A DNA stretch of 64,000 nt from contig CACKZV010000005.1 in NCBI GenBank assembly GCA_902604795.1, positions 16,876 to 80,875 on the forward strand, written 5' to 3'. Both the position numbers and the translations under genes were made by a program. This document shows positions 7,787-16,817 of this stretch, in pieces. The notes under the pieces were generated by a model. The model was not told the DNA's origin. It did not search any database and saw only the letters and a list, made by a program, of their open reading frames with translations. The DNA comes from an uncultured Pelagibacteraceae bacterium. GTDB lineage: Bacteria; Pseudomonadota; Alphaproteobacteria; Pelagibacterales; Pelagibacteraceae. How positions within the stretch are numbered: position 1 is the first letter of the stretch; every line of letters starts with the position of its first letter.

Positions 7787-9181
7787 ATGAAGAAAGAAAA
7801 TAAATTAATACCCGGGTTACCCTCAGGGTTTGAAGATCGTTGGGACAAGAAACTTCTTCTCAAAAAAAAGCTGTTATCAGCAATTGAGAATGTTTTTATT
7901 AAGTTTGGTGCTGAGCCCCTAGAAACCCCATCGTTTGAGATCAGTGAAAATATTGGATCATTTTTGGCAGAGGATGAAACCAACCCTATGTCTGATGTAT
8001 TTTCATTTAAAGATGGAGATAAAAACATTACTCTTCGATACGATCTATCAAGTCCCCTAGCAAGATTTGTTGCTCAAAATAATCAAGAGTTACCCTCAGT
8101 TTATAAGAGATACGCTATTCAAAATGTTTTCCGTAATGAAAAGGCTGGAAATGGAAGATATAGAGAATTTTTGCAAGCAGATTTTGATATTGTTGGAAAT
8201 GTTAATTCCTCACAGGCCAATGCAGAGCTTTGTAACTTAATTTCATCAGCATTAGTAGAATGTGGACTAAAGAAAGATCAATTTACAATCAATGTAAGTA
8301 ATAGAAAAATAGTTCAAGGATTATTAGATAATTTGAAAATATCTGAAGAAAAGCAGCTAAAAGTTATTAGAGCAATTGACAAACTTGATAAGCCTGGTTT
8401 TGGATTAAAAGGTGTAGAAGATCTCTTAAGAAAAGAAAGAAAAGACACTAGTGGAGCCATAACAAAAGGTGCAGATTTAAATGATGAGCAGGTTGATCAA
8501 ATATTAAAATATTTAAAAACAAAGGATTTAAAAGAATTAAAACAAAGCTTAAAAAATCCATTGTCACAAGAAGGAATAAAAGAGTTGGAGGAATTTTTTG
8601 TGGTTCTTGGGTATGGATCAAGTCTAGATCAAGTAAAAACCAATTTCACAATTGTGAGAGGTTTAGCTTATTATTCTGATTTTATTGTAGAAACAAATTT
8701 AAATTTTAAAGTTACAAATAACAAAGGTAAAGAAGTAGATATAGGTAGTATTTGCTCAGGAGGAGCTTACGCAAAACTTATATCAAGATTTAAAGGTGTA
8801 GATATTCCAGGGACAGGAATAAGTTTTGGCGTAGACAGACTTTTATTTGCATTAATGCAATTAGATCAAATTGAATTAGATGAGCAAAAACCAGTTTTGG
8901 TATGTGTAATGGACCAAAAATATTTAAAAAATTACTACGAAATTTTAGATCTCTTAAGACAAAACAATATTAACGCTGAAATATTTTTAGATTCTAAAAA
9001 AAATCTCGGTAAACAGCTTACTTTTGCAAACAAACGCCAATTGCCAGTTGCCATTATCTGTGGAGAAAATGAGTTTAAAGATAATACAGTGACAATCAAA
9101 AATTTAAAAGGTGTTAAGGGAGAGAATAATAAAACTTTTTCAAAGAAAGATTTAATTAATGAAGTCAAAAAACTTGTCTGA
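7787..9181 (+). CDS. hisS: Histidyl-tRNA synthetase (divergent alphaproteobacterial type)
   Basis: 464 residues, class II synthetase. Motif 2 region reads LRYDLSSPLARFVAQN and VFRNEKAGNGRYREFLQADFDIVG, which match the alphaproteobacterial HisRS, unlike the usual LRPEGT form. Motif 3 is GTGISFGVDRLLFAL; residues about 370-464 form the anticodon-binding domain. It charges tRNA-His with histidine. It begins 4 nt after tRNA-His, so processing of the tRNA would leave an almost leaderless mRNA. It overlaps hisZ by 23 nt. Confidence 0.97.
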   Translation: MKKENKLIPGLPSGFEDRWDKKLLLKKKLLSAIENVFIKFGAEPLETPSFEISENIGSFLAEDETNPMSDVFSFKDGDKNITLRYDLSSPLARFVAQNNQELPSVYKRYAIQNVFRNEKAGNGRYREFLQADFDIVGNVNSSQANAELCNLISSALVECGLKKDQFTINVSNRKIVQGLLDNLKISEEKQLKVIRAIDKLDKPGFGLKGVEDLLRKERKDTSGAITKGADLNDEQVDQILKYLKTKDLKELKQSLKNPLSQEGIKELEEFFVVLGYGSSLDQVKTNFTIVRGLAYYSDFIVETNLNFKVTNNKGKEVDIGSICSGGAYAKLISRFKGVDIPGTGISFGVDRLLFALMQLDQIELDEQKPVLVCVMDQKYLKNYYEILDLLRQNNINAEIFLDSKKNLGKQLTFANKRQLPVAIICGENEFKDNTVTIKNLKGVKGENNKTFSKKDLINEVKKLV

Positions 9182-10208
9182 AAATATTCTTAAATCTTTA
9201 AAATCGAGTGGATTTGATTACATCGATTTAGATACAGTCATACCTACTAATTTAATTCTTGAGAGATCTGGCGAGTCATTTAGAAGTTTAATTTTTTCAT
9301 TTGCTGATCAGAATGGAAAAGAAATTTGTTTAAGACCAGATTTAACTGTTGCGTCCTGTATTAAATATCTTAATCAAAAAAATAAGAAATCTTCAAAAGT
9401 TTTTTACAGCGGACAAGCATTCAGAAAAGTTCAAAAAAAAACTGATAAGATTATAAGAGACCAAATAGGTTTTGAGATTTTAGGATCAAAAGATGAGAAA
9501 AGAGATGATAAAAAAATCATAGATACGAGTATTAAAGTTATAAATAAATTTAGATACAAAACTGGAACTATTACAATTGGGAATGTTGAAATTTTTCACT
9601 TATTAATAAATAAATTAGATATTCCAAAAAGATGGAGGCTTAGATTACAAAGACATTTTTGGAGAGAAAATTATTTTAATGAATTGTTGAAGCGTTTAGA
9701 GACTAACTCAGATGTAGATGAAACAGTAGTTGAATTGGATAAAAAAAGATATTTAAAAATGTTTAAACAAAATCAAGATAGAAATATTGCAGGTAGAACT
9801 TTAAACGAAATTTTATTAAGATTTGATAATAAAATTAAAGATCCTAGAAGGCAAATAAAAGGACAAAATGTCGTAAAAATTATTAGAGATTATTTAAAAA
9901 TTAGTTGTCCTATGAGCAAAGCAGCAGCTACTCTAAATACTTTTTTTAAACAAAATAAAATCAATCTTAGTGTTGGAAAGAATTATTTTCCAATAACAAA
10001 AAATAAAGTTTCAAAGTTAAATGTAAATTTTTCATCTTCATTCGGCAGACATTTGGAATATTACACAGGTATGGTTTTTAAAATTCAAACAAAAGTAAAA
10101 TCAAGAAAAATTGAAGTAAATGGAGGCCGTTATGACAATCTTATTAGTGATTTAGGATCTAAAATAAAGGTGCCAGCTGTAGGAGGTGCAATAAATTTAA
10201 ATGATTAA
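9159..10208 (+). CDS. hisZ: ATP phosphoribosyltransferase regulatory subunit
   Basis: 349 residues. A HisRS-like paralogue with LRPDLTVASCIKYLNQ, FYSGQAFRKVQ, DQIGFEILG and a C-terminal GRHLEYYTGMVF...NGGRYDNLISDLG. It lacks the anticodon-binding domain and serves as the regulatory partner of the short HisG, giving histidine feedback control. Located between hisS and hisG and overlapping both (23 and 8 nt), consistent with a stoichiometric HisG-HisZ complex. Confidence 0.94.
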   Translation: MKSKNLSENILKSLKSSGFDYIDLDTVIPTNLILERSGESFRSLIFSFADQNGKEICLRPDLTVASCIKYLNQKNKKSSKVFYSGQAFRKVQKKTDKIIRDQIGFEILGSKDEKRDDKKIIDTSIKVINKFRYKTGTITIGNVEIFHLLINKLDIPKRWRLRLQRHFWRENYFNELLKRLETNSDVDETVVELDKKRYLKMFKQNQDRNIAGRTLNEILLRFDNKIKDPRRQIKGQNVVKIIRDYLKISCPMSKAAATLNTFFKQNKINLSVGKNYFPITKNKVSKLNVNFSSSFGRHLEYYTGMVFKIQTKVKSRKIEVNGGRYDNLISDLGSKIKVPAVGGAINLND

Positions 10209-10878
10209 AATTGGTATTCCCAGCAAAGGTAGACTTAGAAAAGATACTTTAAGTATTTTTAAAAATAAAAATCTTAAAATCTTATCAGAAAGAGGAGAAA
10301 GAGACCTTTTTGGATATATAAAAGGAAATAAAAAAATTAAAATAGTATATCTGCATGCAAGAGAAATTATAGAAAGATTAGGGGATGAATCTTTGGATAT
10401 AGGTTTTTCAGGCTATGATTTATTAAAAGAGTCTGAATTAAATGTTCAAAAAAAAATAATTATTAATAAAAAACTAGATTATGGAAATGCAACTTTAGTT
10501 GTAGCTGTTCCTGACGAATGGATAGATGTCCAAACACTTGCTGATTTAGAAGAAATATCTTTTGATTTTAAAGATAATAAGAAAAGTAGATTAAGAGTTG
10601 CAACAAAATATCCAAATTTGACCAAAGAATTTTTATTTTCAAAAGGAGTAACTCAATTTAAATTAGTGCCTTCTCTTGGAGCAACTGAGGTATATCCGTT
10701 TACTGGTTCATCTGAGATTTTAACCGATATAACCAGTACAGGAGAGACTTTAAAAGCTAACAATTTAAGAATTTTAAAGGATGGAAATATTCTTAAAAGT
10801 ACAGCAATCTTGATGTCGAATAAAAAATCAAGTAACCAAATTGGTTTAAAGAAAATTTTAAATTTACTTAGTTCTTAG
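10201..10878 (+). CDS. hisG: ATP phosphoribosyltransferase, short form
   Basis: 225 residues, the short HisG that lacks the C-terminal regulatory domain and needs HisZ. KIGIPSKGRLRKDTL at the N-terminus, LDIGFSGYDLL, and the PRPP-binding loop GATEVYPFTGSSEILTDITSTGETL are diagnostic. First enzyme of histidine synthesis. Overlaps hisZ by 8 nt; apparent end of the tRNA-His-hisS-hisZ-hisG unit. Confidence 0.96.
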   Translation: MIKIGIPSKGRLRKDTLSIFKNKNLKILSERGERDLFGYIKGNKKIKIVYLHAREIIERLGDESLDIGFSGYDLLKESELNVQKKIIINKKLDYGNATLVVAVPDEWIDVQTLADLEEISFDFKDNKKSRLRVATKYPNLTKEFLFSKGVTQFKLVPSLGATEVYPFTGSSEILTDITSTGETLKANNLRILKDGNILKSTAILMSNKKSSNQIGLKKILNLLSS

Positions 10879-10922
10879 CTTTTCTAATTGAATTTTAAAA
10901 TTTCACGTATATCCTACGAATC

Positions 10923-12023
10923 ATGAATACTATAATTCTTGTTTTACTTTCACTCTCACTTATTAGTTCAGTATTAATTATATATTTGAATTTTAAATCA
11001 AAGAATGAATCTCATAATGAGAAGGAAAATCAGGAGATTCAAATGCTAAATCAAGAAATTATAAATTTAAAAGAGTCTTTAAATACAACAATAAATAGCA
11101 CTATGAACTCAATGGCTACTTCTTTTAATAATCTTTCATCAGGTGTAACAAAAGATATGACGAATGCTTTAACTCAAGTAGATCAAAAAGTAGCTTCCTT
11201 TAATGCCCAAGTTGAAAATTTGAATGAAAGTCAGAAGGGCATTAATCAAATATTGGCAGGTGTTAAAAAGTATGGAACCTTAGCTGAGTTTAGTTTGGGC
11301 TCCCTGATCAAGGACTTGTTGCCAGCATCTCAATATTCATCAAATGTAAAAATGAAAGAAGATACGGGTGAAAATGTTGAATTTGCAATTAAACTTCAAG
11401 ATGGGATTTTGGTTCCAGTTGATAGCCACTTTCCAGTTGAAAGATTTAAGGCCATCCAAGATGCTCATCAGGAAGATGACAAAAAAGCTATGGCTGATGC
11501 AAGAACTAAACTTGCTAGAGCATTTAAAGAAAAGGCTAAAAGCGTGAACGAAAAATATATCGTCCCACCAAAAACGACAGATTTTGCGATTGTTTATGCG
11601 CCAACTGAAAGTTTATTTTTAGAATTAGCTAATTATCAAGATCCATCTACAAAAGAATTATTAACTCAAGAATTAATGAAGAAATATAAAGTAACTATCA
11701 TGGGCCCCAATAATTTATCTGGTTATTTACAATCACTCCATATGGGATTTCAGAGCTTACGAATTAAAAAGCATGCATCTGAAATATATGATCATTTAAA
11801 AAAAATAAGCACCAGATTTAATATGCATTTTAACAACGTTTTAGTTTTAAGAAAAAAATTAGAAGAAGCAATGTCGGTAGTTGATAGTTTTGGTAAAGAT
11901 GCTAGAGCAATAAACAGAAGTATCGACTCAATAAAAAATCCTAATGATGACGATGATCCCGATCCAAGTTCTCCATCTCCAATTTCTGGTTATGGTCAGG
12001 ATGAAAAACGAAAAGTTTCTTAA
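10923..12023 (+). CDS. rmuC: RmuC-family DNA recombination protein
   Basis: 366 residues: N-terminal membrane anchor (residues 3-23), a coiled-coil (30-110), then the RmuC core with DGILVPVDSHFPVERF, a restriction-endonuclease-like fold, and IMGPNNLSGYLQSLHMGFQSLRI. The tail is Asp/Pro-rich. RmuC limits inversions at short inverted repeats, possibly as a nuclease. Preceded by a 44-nt gap from hisG and followed by two further nuclease genes. Confidence 0.93.
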   Translation: MNTIILVLLSLSLISSVLIIYLNFKSKNESHNEKENQEIQMLNQEIINLKESLNTTINSTMNSMATSFNNLSSGVTKDMTNALTQVDQKVASFNAQVENLNESQKGINQILAGVKKYGTLAEFSLGSLIKDLLPASQYSSNVKMKEDTGENVEFAIKLQDGILVPVDSHFPVERFKAIQDAHQEDDKKAMADARTKLARAFKEKAKSVNEKYIVPPKTTDFAIVYAPTESLFLELANYQDPSTKELLTQELMKKYKVTIMGPNNLSGYLQSLHMGFQSLRIKKHASEIYDHLKKISTRFNMHFNNVLVLRKKLEEAMSVVDSFGKDARAINRSIDSIKNPNDDDDPDPSSPSPISGYGQDEKRKVS

Positions 12024-12034
12024 AGCCTAAATGA

Positions 12035-12721
12035 ATGAAATGGAGTAATAAATTTATTTATACAAAATCTACAAGGTCAATTGAGGATGGATATAGAAAA
12101 TACTCCTTAGGTGAGGAAAAACTACCAAGTGTTACTACAATCTTAAGTGCTACTAAATCCGAAGAGGAAAAGGCGGCCATCAAAAATTGGCAAGAAAGGG
12201 TAGGTTATAAGGAAGCAAATAGAATTAAAACTGAAGCATCTTCAAGAGGAACGTCAATGCACTCTTATATTGAAGATTACTTAAGAGGCAGGATTAATGA
12301 AAGCTTTTTTGAAAGTAATGAACAATACAAAAATATGGCCAAAGAAATAATTGAAAAAGGTGTAAATAATAAATTAGATGAAATTTATGGAATGGAAGAA
12401 ACTATTTATTATCCAGAGCAATATGCAGGAACTGCAGATTTAATTGGAATTTATCAGGGAAAAGATGTCATAATAGATTTTAAGCAGAGCAATAAACCTA
12501 AAAAAACAGATTATATTCAAGATTATTTCTTACAACTTGGAGCATATACTTTGGCTCATGATGTAGTACATGGGACAAAAATGAAAGCAGGCATAATTTT
12601 ACTTTGTACAAAAGATATTCTATTTCAAGAATTTAAAATTGAAGGTGCAGAATTAGAGATGTACCAAAATTTATTTATGGGAAGAGTTAAAAAATTTTAC
12701 GAGATGAATAATATAACTTGA
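12035..12721 (+). CDS. PD-(D/E)XK nuclease, RecB/MGME1-like
   Basis: 228 residues. Catalytic elements of the PD-(D/E)XK fold are visible: Glu in YGMEETIYYPEQYAG, Asp in GTADLIGIYQGKD, and DFKQS (the (D/E)XK), followed by QLGAYTLAH, the typical QxxxY helix. RGTSMHSYIEDYL near the N-terminus also matches RecB-family and phage-like exonucleases. Probably acts on DNA ends; the specific role is unknown. 11 nt after rmuC and followed closely by an exonuclease I homologue, suggesting a DNA-processing unit. Confidence 0.82.
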   Translation: MKWSNKFIYTKSTRSIEDGYRKYSLGEEKLPSVTTILSATKSEEEKAAIKNWQERVGYKEANRIKTEASSRGTSMHSYIEDYLRGRINESFFESNEQYKNMAKEIIEKGVNNKLDEIYGMEETIYYPEQYAGTADLIGIYQGKDVIIDFKQSNKPKKTDYIQDYFLQLGAYTLAHDVVHGTKMKAGIILLCTKDILFQEFKIEGAELEMYQNLFMGRVKKFYEMNNIT

Positions 12722-12849
12722 CTTTAATCGACCAATACATAGAACAGAGGAAACTAACTAGAAGCTACTTGTTTAGATGCAAAGGTTTAGTATTAAAAAA
12801 CTTTCCAAAAACCCATCAAAACGTAGCTAATTTGAGGTTAACAATATGA
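12718..12849 (+). CDS. Possible 43-residue small protein (TTG start)
   Basis: The 124-nt gap between the two nuclease genes is fully open in one frame: TTG at 12718 overlaps the upstream TGA (TTGA), and the TGA at 12847 overlaps the ATG of the next gene. The product would be MTLIDQYIEQRKLTRSYLFR...NLRLTI, basic, with no recognised family. Support is only the open frame and tight overlaps; there is no clear Shine-Dalgarno sequence. Confidence 0.3.
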   Translation: MTLIDQYIEQRKLTRSYLFRCKGLVLKNFPKTHQNVANLRLTI

Positions 12850-14279
12850 ATTTAGCAATTTGGGACATAGAATCATCGAGTGCTAGCACTGACTTTGGTA
12901 GCATTATAGAGATTGGAGGAATACTATTTGACGAGAATTTTAAAGAAAAAGATAGATTTAATCTTAGATGTAGACTTCACGAAACTGAGATTTTTCAAGC
13001 TGCAGCATTAATTGTTAATAAGACATCAATTAAACAACTTACTCAAACAAATCTAAGCCATTACCAAATGTTAGGTCAGGTCGAAAAAATTTTTAAGAAA
13101 TGGAGCCCTGCTATTTTTTTGGGATGGAGTAGCTTAAATTTTGATGAAGAAATGATAAGAAAAGAGTTCTTTAAAAGTATTAGGTATCCTTATTTGACAA
13201 ATTCCGCTCCCAATACAAGACATGATGGAATAAATATTGCAAGAGCTGCATATGCAGTAGATCCAACAGTTTTAGAAACCGAAATTAATGAAAAAAATAA
13301 CCCAGTTTTTAAATTAGCATCGTTAGCTCAAATGCAGGGTATAGATGCAAGTGATGCTCACTCTGCACTAGCTGATGCAGAACTTACTGCAAAAGTTTTG
13401 AAAATTGTAAAAGAAAAGCAAGAACATACTTGGGAATCTTTCTTAAGTACTGCAAATAAATCTAATACTGAAACAATTATAAAAAAAGGAGAAATTGTAA
13501 CTTTAAATGAGTATTATTATGGAAAGTCCAGACTTCATTTAGTCGTACCGTTACATGCTAAACATTGTATGCATCCTATTTATCAAGGATGGTACTATAC
13601 AATAGATCTTAGAACAGAAATTCAACCATTGATAAATAAATCTATAAATGAATTAAAAACTGAGATGAAAAAAACCCCAAAGTTTTTGAGAACTGTTAGA
13701 TCAAACAAAGCACCAATAATTATTGATGCAAAATATGGCTTGAATGTTGAACCATATAATAAATTAGATAAAAACGTTATTAAAAAAAGAGCTGAATATG
13801 TTCAAAATAATGAACAGTTTTCACAAAATATTTTAACCGCTCTTCGTGAGGTCGCAGAAGAAAAAGAGCAATCAAAATCGCAAGAAGAAATATATGCAGA
13901 AGAGAGTATTTATACAAAATTTACATCGAATAAGGATACTGCTCTGTTCCCAAGTTGGCATGAGGCACCATGGAAAGAGAAATTAAATTTATTAGATAAG
14001 TTTGAAGATGAAAGATTAGTCAGTTTTGGTAAAAAAATTATATTTCAAGAAGCTCCAGAGATACTTCCAAATTCTATGTACAAGTCTATTAGAAGAGATA
14101 TAGCTAAAAGAATACTAAGCGAAAGAAAAGAGAAATGGTGGACAATACCTACTTTATACAATGAAATTGATACTTTAAGAGAAAAATACACTAATGAAAA
14201 TGATAACGAAAAATTAGCACTGTTAGATGAATTTAATACTTATGCAATGTCTATTCAAAAAAAGTACGAGAATGTTTAA
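12846..14279 (+). CDS. sbcB: Exodeoxyribonuclease I-like 3'-5' exonuclease
   Basis: 477 residues, close to E. coli ExoI (475). The DEDDh exonuclease domain is at 1-195: WDIESS (motif I), IFLGWSSLNFDEEMIRKEFF (motif II) and SDAHSALADAELTAKVL (motif III with His and Asp). The rest aligns in layout with the ExoI SH3-like and helical regions (YYYGKSRLHLVVPL; KWWTIPTLYNEIDTLRE). Degrades single-stranded DNA 3'-5' in recombination and repair. Symbol by homology and length, not certain. Confidence 0.83.
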   Translation: MNLAIWDIESSSASTDFGSIIEIGGILFDENFKEKDRFNLRCRLHETEIFQAAALIVNKTSIKQLTQTNLSHYQMLGQVEKIFKKWSPAIFLGWSSLNFDEEMIRKEFFKSIRYPYLTNSAPNTRHDGINIARAAYAVDPTVLETEINEKNNPVFKLASLAQMQGIDASDAHSALADAELTAKVLKIVKEKQEHTWESFLSTANKSNTETIIKKGEIVTLNEYYYGKSRLHLVVPLHAKHCMHPIYQGWYYTIDLRTEIQPLINKSINELKTEMKKTPKFLRTVRSNKAPIIIDAKYGLNVEPYNKLDKNVIKKRAEYVQNNEQFSQNILTALREVAEEKEQSKSQEEIYAEESIYTKFTSNKDTALFPSWHEAPWKEKLNLLDKFEDERLVSFGKKIIFQEAPEILPNSMYKSIRRDIAKRILSERKEKWWTIPTLYNEIDTLREKYTNENDNEKLALLDEFNTYAMSIQKKYENV

Positions 14280-14311
14280 TGTATAAAATTCAATTTAACC
14301 ATTTTTAACTA

Positions 14312-14339
14312 TTGAATAAATAAAATTAATTTATATAAA
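14312..14339 (+). promoter_or_regulatory. Probable trxA promoter giving a leaderless mRNA
   Basis: TTGAAT, 16 nt, TATAAA ending 6 nt before the trxA ATG. The predicted start falls at or next to the A of the ATG, so the message would be leaderless. No ribosome-binding site is visible between this box and the ATG. Confidence 0.45.
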
Positions 14340-14345
14340 ACTTAT

Positions 14346-14663
14346 ATGGCGACAGTAAAATCTACCGATGAGAGTTTTGATCAATTAGTTAAAGATAATA
14401 AGATATTAATTTGTGATTTTTGGGCAGAATGGTGCGGTCCATGCCACATGGTGGCTCCCAGCTTGGAAGAAATATCAAATGAGATGTCCGACCAATTATC
14501 TGTAGCAAAACATAACATTGATGAAGAGCCAAATACGCCAACTAAATATGGTGTTCGAGGAATCCCCACGATGATTTTGATGAAAGATGGAAATCATGTT
14601 TCAACTAAGGTTGGAGCGGTTCCAAAAAGTGAAATTGTTTCTTGGATAAAAGAAAATATCTAA
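14346..14663 (+). CDS. trxA: Thioredoxin
   Basis: 105 residues, the standard thioredoxin size. ILICDFWAEWCGPCHMVAPSLEEIS contains the WCGPC redox site; GVRGIPTMILMKDG carries the cis-Pro. It reduces cytosolic disulfides, including those of ribonucleotide reductase. It converges on folC with a 4-nt overlap of the stops, the alphaproteobacterial folC/trxA neighbourhood. Confidence 0.97.
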   Translation: MATVKSTDESFDQLVKDNKILICDFWAEWCGPCHMVAPSLEEISNEMSDQLSVAKHNIDEEPNTPTKYGVRGIPTMILMKDGNHVSTKVGAVPKSEIVSWIKENI

Positions 14664-15925
14664 TTTAATCTTAAAATTTCTCCAGCAAGATATAGCGAAC
14701 CTAAGCATAGTATAATAGTATTTTCATTTTTTGATAAGGATTTTATACTTTCTTCAATACCATCAGAAAGTTTCAAATTTAATTTTAAATTATTTAGCTT
14801 TTTTCTAAAATCTTCCTTTGAAATTGCACCATCTTGATTAGGAATATCAATTAAAGTAATTGAATTTACAATATTTTCAAAAGCTTTTATAAATTCTGTA
14901 TGTTCTTTATCTTTCATCATACCCACGATTAGATTTACTTCTTCATTTTGATTTTTAATCCAATTAGCGATAGAAAAACTTGCACTAATGTTGTGACCAC
15001 CATCAACTATAAGTTTATTATTTCCAACAATCTCTTTTAATTTTCCCGATTTTATCTCCTCAAGTCTTGCTTTTAATGAAATATTTTTGATACCCTTTGC
15101 AATATGTTCATCTTTAATATTAAAAATCTTTCTTGATGCAGCAATTGAGGTACTAACATTATAAAGCTGATGATCTCCAAGAATACTTGGTTCAGGTAAT
15201 ACTAATTCTCCCAACTGATCTTGATATTGAATAAATCCATTCTCGGACTTTGCAATATTAAAATCTTTCCCAAAAAAATATTTATTTGATGTATTTTTTT
15301 CCAATGAACTTTCTATTTTATCTCTTATTTCATTATTTACTTGTTTATTAATAAATATATTTGAGTTTAAAAGCTTAACTGTCTTTTCATATATTACCCC
15401 TTCAATTGATTTATTTTCAAGCCATTGAAAGTGGTCATTATGAATTACACCAATTAGAGTCATTAAATTTTCCTTAAATACATTTGTACTATCAAATTGA
15501 TGAAATAATCCTGCTTCTATAATATTAATATTATCTTTAAAATTTTCAGCATATTTTAAAAAAGCACAAGTTAATATTTCAAATAATGTTGCATTGTCAT
15601 CTCCTAAAGTCTTTTCAACATCAGTCAGCAATTCTATTAAATCTTCTTCATTGATTTCTTTATCATCAACGACGTATCTTTCTGTGTAAGAGAGAAGGTG
15701 GGGCGAAGTGTAAAGATTAGTCTTGTATCCAGCTTCGTTAAGTATTGACTTAAAGCTAGAGCACATACTTGCTTTAGCATTAGTTCCAACAACTGTGATT
15801 ACATTTTTTAACTTATCTTGTGGATTACCAAGCTTTTTTAAAAGATTAAAAGTTCTTCCTAAAGATAAATCAAGTTTTTTTTTATGATGCTTCTCTAGTT
15901 TGGATATTAGTTTCTGAAGTTTCAT
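14660..15925 (-). CDS. folC: Dihydrofolate synthase / folylpolyglutamate synthase
   Basis: 421 residues of the Mur-ligase superfamily. P-loop-like VITVVGTNAKASMCSSFKSIL (note GTNAKAS where many have GTNGKGS), YTSPHLLSYTER, ILGDHQLYNVSTSIAA and IVDGGHNISASFSIANW are FolC signatures. It ligates glutamate to dihydropteroate and folates. Overlaps accD by 44 nt; downstream in a trpF-trpB-trpA-accD-folC run. Confidence 0.94.
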   Translation of the reverse strand: MKLQKLISKLEKHHKKKLDLSLGRTFNLLKKLGNPQDKLKNVITVVGTNAKASMCSSFKSILNEAGYKTNLYTSPHLLSYTERYVVDDKEINEEDLIELLTDVEKTLGDDNATLFEILTCAFLKYAENFKDNINIIEAGLFHQFDSTNVFKENLMTLIGVIHNDHFQWLENKSIEGVIYEKTVKLLNSNIFINKQVNNEIRDKIESSLEKNTSNKYFFGKDFNIAKSENGFIQYQDQLGELVLPEPSILGDHQLYNVSTSIAASRKIFNIKDEHIAKGIKNISLKARLEEIKSGKLKEIVGNNKLIVDGGHNISASFSIANWIKNQNEEVNLIVGMMKDKEHTEFIKAFENIVNSITLIDIPNQDGAISKEDFRKKLNNLKLNLKLSDGIEESIKSLSKNENTIILCLGSLYLAGEILRLN

Positions 15926-16817
15926 TTAAACTTTCTGAATTTACTTCAGAATTCTTCTTTAGCAATATTTTTAATATTCCAATTATTTTTTCATTTATTT
16001 CTTTTCTGTTAAATACTCCATCACACATACCTTTTTCAACCAAAACCTTGCTTGATTGAAAACCTTCTGGTAAATCTTCACGTGTCTGATTTTTTACTAT
16101 ATGTTGACCCGCAAAACCAACCATAGATGGTTCTGCAAAACAAATATCTGCTATAGATGGAGCGGCAAAACTTGCAGTTATACCTCCATAACATTTATTT
16201 GTGTAAATATTTATAAACGGTAATTTTGTAGAATCTTTAAATGTATTTGCTGCTAAAACAGTTTTTACCATAAAATGTAATGCTATGTTTGATTCTTGCA
16301 TAGCCTGACCTCCACCTTCGCTCCAAGCTACAACAGGCGTAAGATCATCGATGGCTTTCTGAAAACAATACACTATTGCTTCACCAGCTGACGCATTTAT
16401 AGAGCCACCATTAAAACGACTATCAATTGCGAATGAGGTAACTTTAATTCCATCCTTTACACCTTGAGCAACCATTACAGCACAATGATGTCCTGTAATC
16501 TTTCTTCCTCGTTCAAGCTTTTCCTTATAACCAGGAAAATTTAATGGATTCTCCGCGAGTTCTGGTGTTTTAATTATCTCGTAATTATTTTTTCCAAAAA
16601 AATGATCAAACCTTTCTCTTGGTGTAAATGGATAATGTTTATTACAATTAGGACAGGTGTTGAGCTGTTCTTTATTAAATATTGTTGATTTTAATTGGGG
16701 TCCAGTCCCACAGCATGATATCCATTTTGAATTAGCCTGCTCTTGCCTAGAAGGTCTTTTTTTAAGCACCTTCTTGATTTTCTCACCAAAATTTATAGCT
16801 TTTGTTAACCAATTCAT
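15882..16817 (-). CDS. accD: Acetyl-CoA carboxylase carboxyltransferase subunit beta
   Basis: 311 residues. The crotonase-like carboxyltransferase core is seen as GVKDGIKVTSFAIDSRFNGGSINASAGEAI, NIYTNKCYGGITASFA, FAEPSMVGFAGQ and LPEGFQSSKVLVEKGMCDGVF. It pairs with AccA to transfer CO2 from biotin to acetyl-CoA. The N-terminal zinc ribbon is atypical: first knuckle SKWISCCGTG has adjacent Cys instead of CxxC, second is CPNC. Overlaps trpA by 4 nt and folC by 44 nt. Confidence 0.93.
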   Translation of the reverse strand: MNWLTKAINFGEKIKKVLKKRPSRQEQANSKWISCCGTGPQLKSTIFNKEQLNTCPNCNKHYPFTPRERFDHFFGKNNYEIIKTPELAENPLNFPGYKEKLERGRKITGHHCAVMVAQGVKDGIKVTSFAIDSRFNGGSINASAGEAIVYCFQKAIDDLTPVVAWSEGGGQAMQESNIALHFMVKTVLAANTFKDSTKLPFINIYTNKCYGGITASFAAPSIADICFAEPSMVGFAGQHIVKNQTREDLPEGFQSSKVLVEKGMCDGVFNRKEINEKIIGILKILLKKNSEVNSESLNETSETNIQTREAS

